Shown here: positions 44,780-56,692 of the stretch, in pieces
Layout of the letters: every line of letters starts with the position of its first letter
How positions within the stretch are numbered: the stretch's first letter is position 1
Origin: Powellomyces hirtus
Taxonomy: Eukaryota; Chytridiomycota; Chytridiomycetes; Spizellomycetales; Powellomycetaceae
Direction: 5' to 3'
Length of the DNA stretch: 64,000 nucleotides
Assembly (NCBI GenBank): GCA_025526995.1
Contig: JAHLKG010000010.1
Location: 682,001-746,000, forward strand
The notes under the pieces: generated by a model
What the model was told of the DNA's origin: nothing
Databases searched by the model: none
The model's input: only the letters and a program-made list of their open reading frames with translations
Translations under genes and position numbers: made by a program

Positions 44780-46120
44780 ATGAGCGAGACAGCACAGATA
44801 TCAACGCCTTATCCGGCCCATATGGATGCCGACTTTCCACCGTTGAAGAACGACCTGATTCTGAGAGTTGCCAGGGGCGAAGATGTCGAGCGCATTCCGG
44901 TGTGGATTATGAGGCAAGCCGGCAGGTACTTGCCAGGTGAGGTTCAAGCGGAAAGAGCGATGGGATCTACAGGCAACGCACATCGATTCTGATCCACCAT
45001 GCAATGCAGAGTTCCGTGAAGAGCGTTCCAAGCACGACTTCTTCACTATTTGCAGAACACCCGAACTCGCGTGTCTCGTCACCTTGCAGCCGATCGATCG
45101 ATACGAAGGACTGCTCGACGCTAGTATCATCTTCAGCGATATTCTCGTCGTTCCTCAGGCCCTAGGATTAGAAGTACAGATGCTGCCGGCCAAAGGCCCA
45201 CATTTCCCGGAGCCTTTGGTGGACCCTTCCCACACCGCACGACTGAAGAAAGACGTGAATGTTGACGCCGAACTGCGTTACGTGTTCGAAGCGATCACTC
45301 TCACGAGACAGAAGCTGGACGGACGCGTTCCCCTGTTTGGATTTGTTGGAGCTCCATGGACCTTGATGGCGTACATGATCGAGGGTGGAGGCAGCAAGAC
45401 TTTGAGCAAAGCGAAAGCGTGGTTGGGACAGTGGCCTGAGGAAAGCAAAGAGCTTCTCCAGCGGGTGACCGATGTCGTTGTTGATTTTTTGGTTGGACAA
45501 GCCAAAGCCGGAGCACAGGTATGAGCGGTAGTGAGATATGCAAGCATCTATGGGAAGTCAAGCTGAATGCATCTGCAGCTGTTGCAAGTGTTTGATTCAT
45601 GGGCTGGCGAGCTTTCTCCCGCACAATTCAACGAATTCTCCCTTCCCTACATCCAACAAATTCCGACCAGGGTTCGCGCGGCTCTCCGTGAAATTGACCC
45701 TACCCTTGCGAAGACTCCGATGGTTGTCTTTGCGCGTGGCGCTCACTATGCGCTGGAAAGCTTATCAACGCCAGAGATTGGTTACGACATCATATCATTG
45801 GACTGGACCATGGACCCTGTAGCGTCGAGGAAGCGCGTAGGAGACAATGTGTCGCTGCAAGGCAACGCCGATCCTAGTCTGTTGTATGCCCCCAAAGAAA
45901 CGATTAAGAAGGAAGTTGCGGTGATGCTTGAGAAGTTTGGCACAAAGCGAAGATATATCGCCAACTTGGGGCATGGCATGCATCCAGATCATGACCCGGA
46001 GCATCTGCGAGCGTTTTTGGAGGCGATAGTAAGTGAAATTGGGGATATTCCATCTAGTAGTTTGCCACCCTAACATTTGTCTTTTTTCAGCGCGACCTAT
46101 CTTCAGAGCGGAATTCTTAG
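44780..46120 (+). CDS. HEM12: uroporphyrinogen decarboxylase
   Basis: Fifth enzyme of haem synthesis; removes four carboxyl groups from uroporphyrinogen III to give coproporphyrinogen III in the cytosol. Four exons (44780-44936, 45010-45518, 45579-46028, 46091-46120) give 381 residues. The family signature [13 protein letters not shown] lies at the first exon end. Substrate-pocket motifs follow: [14 protein letters not shown] with the conserved Asp, [36 protein letters not shown], and near the end [15 protein letters not shown]. The last exon codes only nine residues. Intact. Confidence 0.97.
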
Positions 46121-46298
46121 ATAATACGTACTCAATAACTGTAGATATATAGCCCATTGAATTACACTATCACCGCTAGACAGATCGTCGGGAGAAAGAA
46201 CTGTTCCGCTATCTCATATAGAAACGGCACCTAATAAGGAATTGTCCCAAATCCTCATGCGGCATGAGCCGCCCCCTCAACCAGTCGATTGTACTGGG

Positions 46299-48432
46299 TC
46301 AGACATGCCCAGCTGCTATCCCTGCTTGTTGCCTATTCTCAATGGCAAGATCCATAATCTGGTCAGCGGTATCACGCACCTATCATTCATCACCAAGTAA
46401 GCAAAAGGTTCAATCAGATGGAAAGAGGAGTTAGTCCCGCCTCTTACATTCTCCGGCCTTGCCAAAATTTTGGTAATACGTTGACGCTCATGACGCAGCT
46501 GTTCATTCAAGCTTTGCAGAAGCCGCATCTTCTCCCGCTGTGCGCTTTCCTGAGCAGCCTTGTAATTCCGCTGCAAGTTCTTCGATCGCCGGATCGACTC
46601 GGACACAACCTGACGATACGTCTGCCGATCACCGTGGTCGGCAGACTCTCGAAGTGATTCTGTGCGATGGATGTTGATGATGCGTCTCTCGGTTTTGCCC
46701 AGGTACCGCTCTATCACGCGAGAGTTCCCATTCGCATCAAAAAGCACTCTCCGCGTTTGAGCTACAGAACCTATGTATGCCGAGGGCTGCAAGTTGGCAG
46801 TGGGATGTCAGTATTTGCGAAAGGTTCTTCTCCCGATGAATGCACATACAATGGATGCTTGAACGTTCCGCGACGGATCTGAGCTTCCATCCCCACCACC
46901 CATTAAATCTAGAAAGTTTTGTTCTGCAGCGAGTGGGTTAGCTTTGACCATCAGTGACCAAACGAGCGTTTCGAAGGTTGCGAGGGCCTTACCCTGCGTG
47001 TTGGACATGTCCCTATTCAGACTTGACATAGAACGGCGAAGTCCAGTTAGTGATGTAGCAGTTTTCCAGCCGTTGGCGAAGGTAGGTCGCATCCCTATGA
47101 TCCATTCGGAGAGCAAGTCGGATATCTCGACCTGGAACTCGCTGTCAAATTCCTTGCTCGAATCCGAAAAACATTCGCAGAAACTTGTGTAGACGGCACT
47201 GCTGATCACACCAGTGAAAATCTATTGAAGGGCGGGTGAGCTAAAAGGGCAACCTGAAGTGCTCCTCAGCAACCCTTCAAGCTTACAAAGCTAAGATCGT
47301 CCCGGTCCCTCGAATTAGTTTGCAGCAAGATATGAACGTAGGTGGAAGAAAGGCGTGCAAAGAGCGCATCTCTCTCAGCCTGGGCAGATGGCTGGGTCCG
47401 CTTCAGGAACATGTACCAAAAGAAGTCGCAGGTGATACTCTCGGTTTCTGGAAGTAACAGCTTTTGCCGGATTCGTCGATTGGCTCTGCATCCTTGCATC
47501 GCTCGTGCGATAATTTTACGGGCAGATACGTTGTACGGGAGCCTCATAGGTTCGGCTTGAATGCCTGGGAATGTTGTTTGCTACGTAAAGTTCAAGTTGG
47601 CTTAACAGCACAAACGCAAATGCGCCGGCGACAGTGGCCAAACCTTCAGGGAACGTGTATCAGCCGGCACGGTAATCGGTACGTCTTGCTGTGGTTCTGG
47701 CGCTGCCTCCGGCAGGATTGCTAGAACTGGGATCTCGGAAAGATTGAAAGCTGCGTAGCGACATCAGCGACTATGTATGGCCCCGAAGTATTGGCAGCTT
47801 CGCCTTACTTGAGTCGAAGATTCTTCGTCCTTGGTGCGAAACTCTGTTTTCTTCTGGATCCTCTTCCACCTGAAGCTTGACATCATTTTCTGGATCTATA
47901 AACCGCATATTTGTCGCCATTCGTCTTATTCGAGCATTGAGCTCATCAATCTGAATCTGGCTTGTATCTTGGATCCCAAAAGTCAACAACAGATGCGGGA
48001 GTCCGTGGAGTTTTATCGGGATGTATACACTTACAACACACGCCGGAGAGCCTTACGTTTTTAAGCGCATCATGACCAGCAGCTGATAAACTTCACGGGG
48101 TGAGGTCATTTCTCATCAAGAACCCTCTTTGGATCTTACAAACCTGTCTCAGATAACGCCGGCAAATCCACCCTTGGCCATTCACTCCGCCCCAGTGCAC
48201 TCCGCGCTTCGAGATGAGCTCGATCAGGAGGCACAACATCTTCGTGGGTGACACTGTCTACTTTTGGCCGCAATTTGGTCGTCGGGGTCCGAATATCGCG
48301 AGCGAAAGAGGTTGTGGCAGCTCGAGATGGAAATCCGTCCTGATAATCGTTGGCTCCGTGGTCATTCCGCTGCTCAGCTTCGGACAGCATATCGTCGCTA
48401 GCCCAGAGAGATTTCGCTTGTGTTCCATTCAT
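46299..48432 (-). CDS. FAM227-family (FWWh domain) protein
   Basis: Member of the FAM227 family, which I associate with ciliated and flagellated eukaryotes; molecular role unknown. Nine exons (48432-48144, 48090-48057, 48029-47809, 47750-47644, 47580-47287, 47221-46993, 46908-46850, 46786-46448, 46358-46299) give 543 residues. The family's diagnostic block reads CDFFWYMFLKRTQPSAQAER, followed by FARLSSTYVHILL, ISSAVYTSFCECFSDSSKEF and LSEWIIGMRPTFANGW, matching the order in human FAM227A/B. The C-terminal third is a charged coiled coil (QRNYKAAQESAQREKMRLLQ). Intron 6 (46909-46992, 84 nt) is stop-free and divisible by three, so it may be retained. The N-terminal 95 residues are disordered. 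Exon 4's donor is weak. Confidence 0.8.
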
Positions 48433-48598
48433 AGTTGGTCCCGCGGATGACCTTGGATGCAACTATGGGACGAGATCACAACCCGTCAATTCACCAACTC
48501 CCGATCGCTTACTCGATGGGCATCTAAGCCACAGACGTGAAGTGTCACTTTCCATGAACCACACCCATCTGGACAGAATTCTGCAACATTCCTCGGCG
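48433..48598. promoter_or_regulatory. bidirectional promoter, FAM227 / UGGT
   Basis: Only 166 nt separate the two start codons, so the promoters must be shared or interleaved. No TATA box seen. Confidence 0.55.
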
Positions 48599-51500
48599 AT
48601 GCGGTTATCTATAGTCGGACGGTCCCTCCAGCCGTGTTGGACACTGTTGCTATTCCTCGGCAGCTTTTGCCTCTCACAGGCTGAAGTGCCATTGGTTTCG
48701 ACCACTTTGAAGACGGAATGGCATGCACCTCCTCAAATCCTCGAAGCCGTGTATGTACTATTGAGTCTAGAGGACAGTCGAATGTGAAAGCATAGCTCAA
48801 TAGCATGTCGCTTTAGAGAATTTGTAGCAAATGAAGGGAAAACCTATGTATTTGATTACCTTACCCACCTGGCCTCCAACGACCTGCTGTCACGATCCGC
48901 GCGCCTGTCCGACGAGAAGCTCTACAAACAGATCGTCAATGACCTGACGAGTTCGCGCACAAATGGCGGTGTCGATGGAGTGCAAATTGTCAGCGATCTT
49001 ACGAGTCTGCAGAAGGATCAAATGGCGTTCGTTTTGGATCAGCGCCTGATCCCTCTGTTGAAGCTTGCTCTTGCACTAAGGAGCGCTGCACCGCGAGTTC
49101 AGGCTCAATACCGCCTCTATCTTGATGAAGTTGTTCCGGAGTTTAGCGGTAGCGGCAAAAGCTTTGATGCGGCGTGTGAATCATGGGTTGATTGGTATGG
49201 GGTACAGGCATGCTCGCCAAATAAAGTTGAGCAGCTTGCCGCAAGCTTTTCTTCAAGGTTAGTCCAATTGCGATAAACTGTCCCGTCAAGATTATGGCCA
49301 TCAAGCATCCCTTAGAATGCCTATAAGTGTATGATCAGGCTGTCTAATGCAAAGCTTATTGGACCATTCCAGTAAACATCAGAGTGAGCCTCAGATATAC
49401 TCCTTCGATCACGTCTACCGGGTTGGCCACAATGCGAGCGCCCCTGTCGCTGTCTTGTATGCAGACTGCCAATCTCGGACATTCACATCCTTTCATCAGA
49501 CCTTGCTGCGTTTGGCACAGGAGCATGGTCTGACATACGTACTACGGTACAAGCCGGGTGCGGACACCGGGAAACCCTTGACTGTTTCAGGATACGGCGT
49601 GGAGCTGGCGTTGAAGAGTACTGAGTACAAAGTGACTGACGACAGGGAGATCCAGAAGGGTTAGCTGCATTCGTATGTTGCCGAGTGTTTTGTGATTGTC
49701 GCTGACGACTGATGCAGGCGAGGATGGGGATCAGCAGACGAACTCCAGTAAACAGGTGGATGAGAATGATCAGCTTAGGGAGACACCTGCAAGGATTGTC
49801 CCCTTGTTAGCCAATGAGACGATCGGTATGAACTTATCTAGCTAGGAGCCGCGTTCTTGCATCAATTGACTCAGTCGAGCTCTCATCTAGATCTTGGGCT
49901 GAAGACTGCTCAGCTCATTCTCAAATCAACTCATCCGATAAACTCCCTGGTTGATGTCATTCAGAACTTTCCCAAATTCGCGCATCTCTTGAAAGATGTG
50001 AAGCTGGATAAGGAGATAACGGCTTCCATTGAGGCAAATCAGATGAAGATGCCCGGCCAGCGAAACCGACTGTGGATTAACGGCATGGAACATGACATGT
50101 TGAAACTTGATATCTTCAGCCTACAACGCACGCTGCGTTCTGAGACATCGAGGGTCGCTTCTTTTATGGCCCTCAACTTGACATCCGATCAGGCCATCGC
50201 CCTCTTGACCACGCCGCTGGTTGATAAATCGGAAACAGATGTCACTTGGGGCGATGCGTTTGACGTGCGTTCCGATCTAGTGGTTTGGTGGAATGACTTG
50301 GAAAAGGACAGCCGATACAGTCGATGGCCTAAAGACATCATGGACCTGCTGCGACCGTCATATCCTGGACAGCTCAAATTCATGCGAAAGAACCTGATGC
50401 AGCTCGTGTTTCAGCTGGATTTGACAAACCCGGCGCACCTACGGGTGATGCTGCAAGCCTTTGAATTTGTTGAGAGGGATATTCCGTTGCGGTTCGGTAT
50501 AGCGCCACTCGTCGATGAGACCGATCCAAACGCACCTGCCTCAATTGCAGCTCTAGCATTCTATCATTTGAGGAGGACGCATAAGCTGAAAGACGCGAAG
50601 AGATTCATTGTGGAGCTTTATGGACTGAGTGAAGCTTCTTCGCTGGATGCCAAGGCTGTCCAAGAAGCTTACTTAAAGCTGACGAACAAACCGTTGGGAA
50701 AAGCTCTCGACGAGTGGAAGGAGGAGAGAGAAGAGTTATATCAAGAACTGCTTGAATTCGGACTGCGTACTGGTGTGGAAAGACAAGCAGGCGCATTGTT
50801 TGCGAACGGAAAACATCTCGACATAATCTCCGAGTGGCAGCAACCGATGTTGTCACTTTACATGCAGATGGTGGAATACCTGACTCAACAGGTGTACGCC
50901 AAGAAAGTCACCGACTCGACCCATATCTACGATCATTTCCTCAGTCTGCCCAACGTGTATCCGAGACGACATAACTTGATATTCGGACCCGCTCGACTGG
51001 TTGATTTCCTCGCATGTGGCGACTGCCGTGTGCTGGATCACCTCAAGTGGACATCGTTTGACTCTCAACCGAGCGCAGTCTCTGTTGTCGCGATCGCTGA
51101 TTTCAATTCTGAAGCAGGAGCATCTTTTGCCCTCGATGCGCTCGGCTACTTGAAGGAAATGGGAACCGAAGGCGTTCGCCTGACATTGCTTCAGAGTGGA
51201 CCCGAACCGTTTAAAGCTTTTCCAGACTTGGTCACCCAAGTCACCACGCCGACAGAGCTGGCGACAATCGTGAAAATTTTGGATGCCCACAAAGCACTGC
51301 AATCGCAAGTTCAAACCTTCATCCAGGGACTTGATCTGGAGCCTTCTCAAAAGGCCTTGATCGTGAACGGAAGGGTAGTGGGTCCCATCCCGTCGTCTGT
51401 CGAGTTTGATTACGAAGACATTGGGTTGCTATCGAGCGTTGAGTTTCGGTTGCGAATCGGTGCTATTGCCAGCAAAGTGGCGGAATATCTTGGAGACCCT

Positions 51501-53647
51501 GGAGAATCGCCGGAGAAGACAAAGTTGATATCGGACGCAATTCTGAAAGCTACCTCAGCTGTGGCGGCTGCAAGTACAGAAAGCGCCTCGAGCGCGCCGG
51601 CTGGAATGACAGCTGGAGCTCGATCGCGACTCCCGCTGAACGCGTTTGCTCAACTGAATGCGACAAACAGCGCGATCACAGTAGGGGACGAGAAGAAGGC
51701 CGTTGTCAAGATTTTTGCCATCGTAGATCCTTTGACCGAACTGGCTCAGAAACTTTCAGCCCTTCTGCGGGTCATCTCACAGCTGGATGGCACTTATATG
51801 CAGATCATGCTCAACCCAGAGCCAAAGGTTGGGGAGAGCCTTCCCATCAAGAGATTCTACAGATACGTTCTAGCTGCCGAGCCCCAATTTGACACGTCTG
51901 GCAAGCTGCAATTGCCCAATGCGGAATTCCACGGACTACCGTTGGAACCCCTCTACACACTGGGAATGGATGTTGCCAACTCCTGGATTGTGTTCCCTCG
52001 TCAGTCCGTCGAAGATCTCGACAACATCCGGCTGGCAAAATTGCAGGGTCGAGGCGTCGTCGCGGAATTTCTCCTGGAAAACATTTTGGTGGAAGGCCAC
52101 GCCCGCGAAAGCCAAACCGGCGGTCCACCCCGTGGTCTGCAGTTCCTTCTGGGAACAAAGCAAGATCCGTCGCGGCTCGACACCATAACAATGGCGAATC
52201 TCGGGTATCTGCAGTTGAAAGCCAACCCTGGCATCTGGGATCTGCGCTTACGCGAAGGACGGTCGCGTGAATTGTATGACATTTTGTCTGTTTCGGATAC
52301 TTTGAAGCCTCATGACGACAGCAATGTACCACAAAGTAGTGTGAAGGTTGTTCTTAACAGTTTTGAGGGCGTTACGATGTACCCGGTTGTTGCCAAGAAA
52401 CCTGGCATGCAGAACGAAGAACTTCTGGTTGAGAGCTCAGATGCGAATGACCAAGCGTCTGCCTCGGGCATGTGGTCGAAGATGAAAACCACTTTATTCG
52501 GGAAACAAGAGCGGCAGAACAAGGGAAACGGCACGATCAACATCTTTTCCGTGGCATCCGGACACCTGTACGAGCGATTCTTATCCATCATGATGCTCAG
52601 CGTCGTAAAAAACACCAAGAGCCCGGTCAAGTTCTGGTTCATTTCAAATTTCCTTTCTCCTTCCTTCAAGGCCTTCATTCCCCATTTGGCTAAGGCTTAC
52701 GGCTTTGAATACGAGCTGGTGACGTACAAGTGGCCGCATTGGTTGCGGCAGCAGACAGAGAAGCAACGAACGATTTGGGGATACAAGATTCTCTTCCTAG
52801 ACGTCCTCTTCCCACTCGACCTCACCAAAGTGATCTTTGTAGACGCCGACCAGGTCGTACGAACCGACCTTAAAGAACTGGTCGACATGGACCTCAAGGG
52901 CGCCGTATACGGCTACACCCCGTTTTGCGATGATCGAACTGAGATGGATGGATTTAGGTTTTGGAAACATGGCTATTGGAAGGATCATCTCGGGGGGAAA
53001 CCGTATCATATCAGGTACCAGTTAACGCTTGGCGTCCTTTGTAGTTTCTAGCGTCCTCATGGTTTTGGATTTTGCAGCGCACTTTACGTGGTGGATCTGA
53101 ACAGGTTCCGACAGTTGGCGGCAGGAGACAGGCTGAGACAGCAATACCAGATGCTCAGCGCAGACCCGCACTCGCTGGCTAACCTGGATCAAGATTTGCC
53201 CAACAACATGAACACTCCCCAGCAGATTCCGATCTATTCGTTGCCGCAGGAATGGTACTGTGACAACATGTCGTTTCCAAGAATGTTTATGCAAGAGCTC
53301 ACCCATGTTGGTGTGGTTTCGTAGGTTATGGTGCGAAACCTGGTGCAGCGACGAATCATTGAAGACGGCAAAGACCATTGATCTGGTAAGCGTCTGCAAT
53401 GTCGCATACGCCAAAAGTATACTCTCTAATCTCATTCGTGGTTTCTCTGCTTCAGTGCAACAATCCACTGACCAAAGAACCGAAACTAGAGCGCGCCAAA
53501 CGAATTTTGCCGGAATGGGAAGGGCTGGATGCGGAGGTGGCTGCTATTGCTGCTCGCGTGGCGGGCAACAAACCGGCTTCTAGTTCAGTTCCACCTGCAG
53601 CTTCGACTACCCAGGTTTCTGATGAGCATGCGAAGGATGAATTGTAA
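48599..53647 (+). CDS. UGGT: UDP-glucose:glycoprotein glucosyltransferase
   Basis: ER-lumen folding sensor that re-glucosylates misfolded N-glycoproteins so they return to calnexin. Eight exons (48599-48750, 48817-49257, 49355-49659, 49718-49825, 49891-53014, 53078-53254, 53325-53385, 53456-53647) give 1519 residues, the normal length. A signal peptide ([15 protein letters not shown]) is followed by four thioredoxin-like domains and beta-sandwiches. The GT24 catalytic domain starts near residue 1213 ([16 protein letters not shown]) and has [14 protein letters not shown], the metal-binding VFVDADQ-type motif (here [14 protein letters not shown]) and [20 protein letters not shown]. The chain ends HAKDEL, a KDEL retrieval signal. 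All catalytic motifs look intact. Confidence 0.97.
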
Positions 53648-53702
53648 AAACAGACATACTGCGCCTTCGTATGGGACTGTGATAGCTTTTGACCGAAGAA
53701 CG

Positions 53703-53888
53703 TTAAATAGCTGGTGGCTGTAGAAATCTAGTGTAAGCATCCCTGGTTGGCAACTGTACGATAACTATATCATAAGGCGATGCCCATGTCACAGGTCCAG
53801 CATCACCGAGATAGAAAAGATATCCGGTGACAGATCTGCGATCATTTATGTTGTTTCCCCAGTCTGCGTCGCTGACAATGTCAGTCAC
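53703..53888 (-). mobile_element. Copia-type retrotransposon remnant (RNase H part)
   Basis: Minus-strand frame with SDADWGNNINDRRSVTGYLF followed by YLGDAGPVTWAS, the hallmark start of the Copia RNase H region. Only about 45 residues of the element remain. No long terminal repeats were found nearby. Confidence 0.75.
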
Positions 53889-53951
53889 CTGTGGATCTTT
53901 TCAGACTACATTCTCCAGAAGACAGCCGTCGCGCTATCAGCAACTGTATGC

Positions 53952-54140
53952 GACGAACCTCTGTCGTACAAGCAAGCGCTGGCATCTGACGACGCTACAA
54001 AATGGGTCGAAGCGATAAATGCGGAACAAGCGTCGCTCCACGACAACAGAAGTATTCAATCCTAATAGTCTCGAATTCGGTCGACATCCCATCAAAGCCA
54101 AATGGGTATACTAGAAAACGTGATGGATGTGTTATTGGTG
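53952..54140 (+). mobile_element. Copia-type retrotransposon remnant (reverse transcriptase start), opposite orientation
   Basis: Plus-strand frame DEPLSYKQALASDDATKWVE continuing AINAEQASLHDN matches the beginning of Copia reverse transcriptase. After a frame change, RHPIKAKWVY and KRDG follow, the next conserved block. Stops and frame changes show decay. It lies only 60 nt from an RNase H fragment on the other strand, so two separate pieces or an inverted rearrangement are present. Confidence 0.7.
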
Positions 54141-54243
54141 GCCACTAACTTTAGAATATACTTACGCTTCATTCCATAAGTGAGTGACACGTGCATGGGC
54201 GCTGCACGACGAGCACATGATGGGCTAAGTATCACCGACAACC

Positions 54244-55218
54244 ATGACAGAAGCCATGGTGCACCAAGACCTAACGGTCACGCTTGTGCAAAGTGTGGAG
54301 ATTCAAGTTCGGCGATCGCGTCGGGGCGCCGCATGAGCAGTTTAAACGGGATGGGAGCTTTGCGGAGTTTGCGGTTGCATGGGAGTGTACGACGTTTCAT
54401 ATAGCCAAGACCACCAGTTTTGAAGGTGGGTGATTTATCATGTAGTATGGGATTATGGATTTGTGTGCGTGATAGACTGATGTGGAATGTAGAGGCTGCC
54501 ACAATTCCCCTCGCGGCCGCGCTTGGCCTGTACCAGACCCTCCGTCTACCTCTCCAGTGGGTATCCGCTCTCGAACCCACTCCGCTGATCATCTACGGTG
54601 CCGCATCAGCTCGTCGGCGCCTTCGGTGTAAAACTAGCTGTGCTGTCTAACATTCACCCCATCATTGCGGTTGCCATCAAGAGCATTCCATTTGTCGAGA
54701 CGCTGATTGACAAGACCAAAGGCGATGTGGTTATTGATTACCGTGACTGTGACGAAGCTGTAGTCTCCGCGCTCCGTAAAGCGCAAGCCGCAGCCAGATC
54801 GCCTATCCGGTATGCGTTTGACACCACCACCGACCATAACTCGTACATAAATATATCTCAAGTGCTCGATCACCCAACTGGCGCGCTATCGCTCGTGCTG
54901 CCAGGAGACTACCCCGAGATCCCGGCCTCTGTTAACTGGGCGTTCCCCGAGATCATGACTGTGCGTAGACCCGTTGATGCGGATACCCGCGAGGGGAAAA
55001 TTGGGGCCGTGGCTGGAAATAGCGAGTTTGCGACAGCCATGTTTGGCTTTATGGCGCAGGGACTCGCCAAAATATGGTTCTCGGGCCACCCGCGGAAGTA
55101 TGTCGAGGGTGGGTTTGCGGGCATTCAAGCGGCGTTGGGGAACCTGAAGGCGGGGAATGTGCATGGATGCAAGTATGTGATTAAGATTGCGGAGGAGGAC
55201 AGTAAAGCGTATCGTTAG
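54244..55218 (+). pseudogene. zinc-type alcohol dehydrogenase / enoyl reductase-like gene, broken
   Basis: Remnant of a fungal MDR-superfamily reductase (toxD/trans-enoyl-reductase-like). The N-terminus is recognisable (MTEAMVHQDLTVTLVQSVEI), but it jumps after 54304 straight to FGDRVGAPHEQFKRDGSFAE, missing roughly 60-80 residues of the GroES-like fold. A normal intron (54426-54492) follows, then EAATIPLAAALGLYQTL and LIIYGAASA. Immediately after that, one extra base at about 54612 breaks the frame just before VGAFGVKLAVL, the Rossmann nucleotide-binding turn. The rest (to AAGNSEFA region, HPRKYVEGGFAGIQAAL, KYVIKIAEED) is open and well preserved. Deletion and frameshift together argue for a pseudogene rather than a sequencing error. 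Confidence 0.72.
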
Positions 55219-55601
55219 AAACAACAAGGGAAAAGGAGCACGGGGAAGGGAAGGGTGTAGTCAGGTTTGCAGATCAGTGTAGTGTAGGGGGGCATGTGTC
55301 TGGACTAGCAGGCTCATCTAGACTTCCTCCGAGGATATTTTTTCAATGCAGTAGATAGTGTTATAGGAATTCATTCGGCGCTTTTTCCATAGCCCTCAAT
55401 GTAAGTACGATGTGAGATAGCTGGAGACGCGCGAGTGGCGCAGTAAACTGTCAATTCTCACCGCGCCACATTGAGCTGTCAAAAACAATTCCCTTCCCCC
55501 CACTCCCCGCCCGGAACTTTTAGCGTGTCGTCTATTCAACCACCCCCGATGTCAGCTGATCATCATCTTTGCGAAAAGTACAACTATATAGCTTTTCAAA
55601 T
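55219..55601. other. intergenic
   Basis: No gene supported between the broken reductase and the first copy of the unknown family. Mixed composition. A C-rich stretch lies near 55496-55512. Confidence 0.5.
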
Positions 55602-56242
55602 ATGTCTGATTCGAGGGTTGACGTTAAAGAGACTCCGGCTACGGACACAAGGCCAAGCACCGAATGCCCCAAGTTGGGCTCAGGGCGCGACGACGAACGA
55701 GACACCGTCTACGGAGGAGTCTGCTGCTCCAGCGTCCGGTTCCGCTGCGGGCACAAGCCACACTGGCGACAACGATCAGCGCGACACCAAATGCATCAAG
55801 AAGGAGGAACCGCCAGAGGAGCAGCCTACTGCTCCAGCGACCCGTCCCGCACTCCGGGGCTACCCACCCTCTTTCCCTGCCCGGACCCCAGGCAACACCC
55901 GTCGTCCGGGCTGGGCAGACAATGGAGCGCTTATGCAAGTCTGCAGCACTCACGTCCGGATCCGCTCGAACAGCGACGACTTTCTCCCCGCACAAATCAC
56001 AGTCCTCCGCGATCCGGACGAGGAAGACGGCGCAGTGTTGCTGGTTCAGTTCCCGATTTTTTTTCCCAACCGGCCGACCTAGCTATTCTCCCGGGATCTC
56101 CGCACGTGTTCTCTCTTCGCCATCCCACCGAGATCCTCTCTCTTGAGATTACTGACGGACCAGACGCAAATACGGACCAACAGGGCTTTTACCGCCACTT
56201 GGATGACATTCGACAACATCCAAGCGTATTCGCCAGTTGGCA
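55602..56242 (+). pseudogene. unknown tandem family, copy 1 (frameshifted)
   Basis: First of three copies of a family I do not recognise. A start at 55602 (MSDSRVDVKETPATDT) resembles the start of copy 3 in acidity and Thr content, but the conserved frame moves to another phase by about 55680 (NETPSTEESAAP, SHTGDNDQRDT), so a frameshift lies between. That frame carries MQVCSTHVRIRSN, LPAQITVLRDPDEE and VQFPIFFPNRP, then hits a stop at about 56080; the match continues one frame over (HVFSLRHPTEILSLEI, GFYRHLDD). Splice signals do not explain these jumps convincingly. The order of conserved blocks equals copy 2. Confidence 0.55.
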
Positions 56243-56692
56243 ATGTCCAGCGGATTTTACGCCACACCGGTCCCGAGACGGCCCAGGGTGGACTACGAAC
56301 CACCCCGCACTCGTGAAGTCTGGCCCTACAGTGCCAGTGTTATGCAAGTCAACAACACGTACGTCCGCATCCGCCCCAAATGGAACGCCGTTCTTCCTGC
56401 ACATATCACTACTCTCCGGGACCCGGACGAGGAGAACGTTGTCGTGTACCTGGTCTCGTTCCCAATCTTTTTCCCTACACTGCCCGACCCTATCGCTCTC
56501 AACTCGCACGCGTTTTCGCTCCGTCATCCCACCGAGAAGGTCTTTCTTGAGATTTCTGGTGGGCAAAACACGAATGTGGAAGGGCACCCGTTTTTTCGAC
56601 ATGTGGTCGATCTCCTCAGGCATGTGAGTCGAGCGGTTGGCAATGTACAGTGGGTTGTATACCATGTCCTTCCCAAGACGCCCGTTGGTTAG
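56243..56692 (+). CDS. unknown tandem family, copy 2
   Basis: Intact frame of 149 residues; function unknown. Blocks shared with copy 1, in order: VMQVNNTYVRIRP, LPAHITTLRDPDEEN, SFPIFFPTLP, HAFSLRHPTEKVFLEISGG, HPFFRHVVDLL and AVGNVQWVVYHV. It overlaps the decayed tail of copy 1, whose other frame reads PVGNVQRILRHTGPE, equivalent to the end of copy 2. The pair therefore arose by tandem duplication of a roughly 360-nt module. It lacks the acidic N-terminal region of copy 3, so it may be a fragment of a once longer two-module gene. No signal peptide or membrane segment. Confidence 0.5.
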   Translation: MSSGFYATPVPRRPRVDYEPPRTREVWPYSASVMQVNNTYVRIRPKWNAVLPAHITTLRDPDEENVVVYLVSFPIFFPTLPDPIALNSHAFSLRHPTEKVFLEISGGQNTNVEGHPFFRHVVDLLRHVSRAVGNVQWVVYHVLPKTPVG

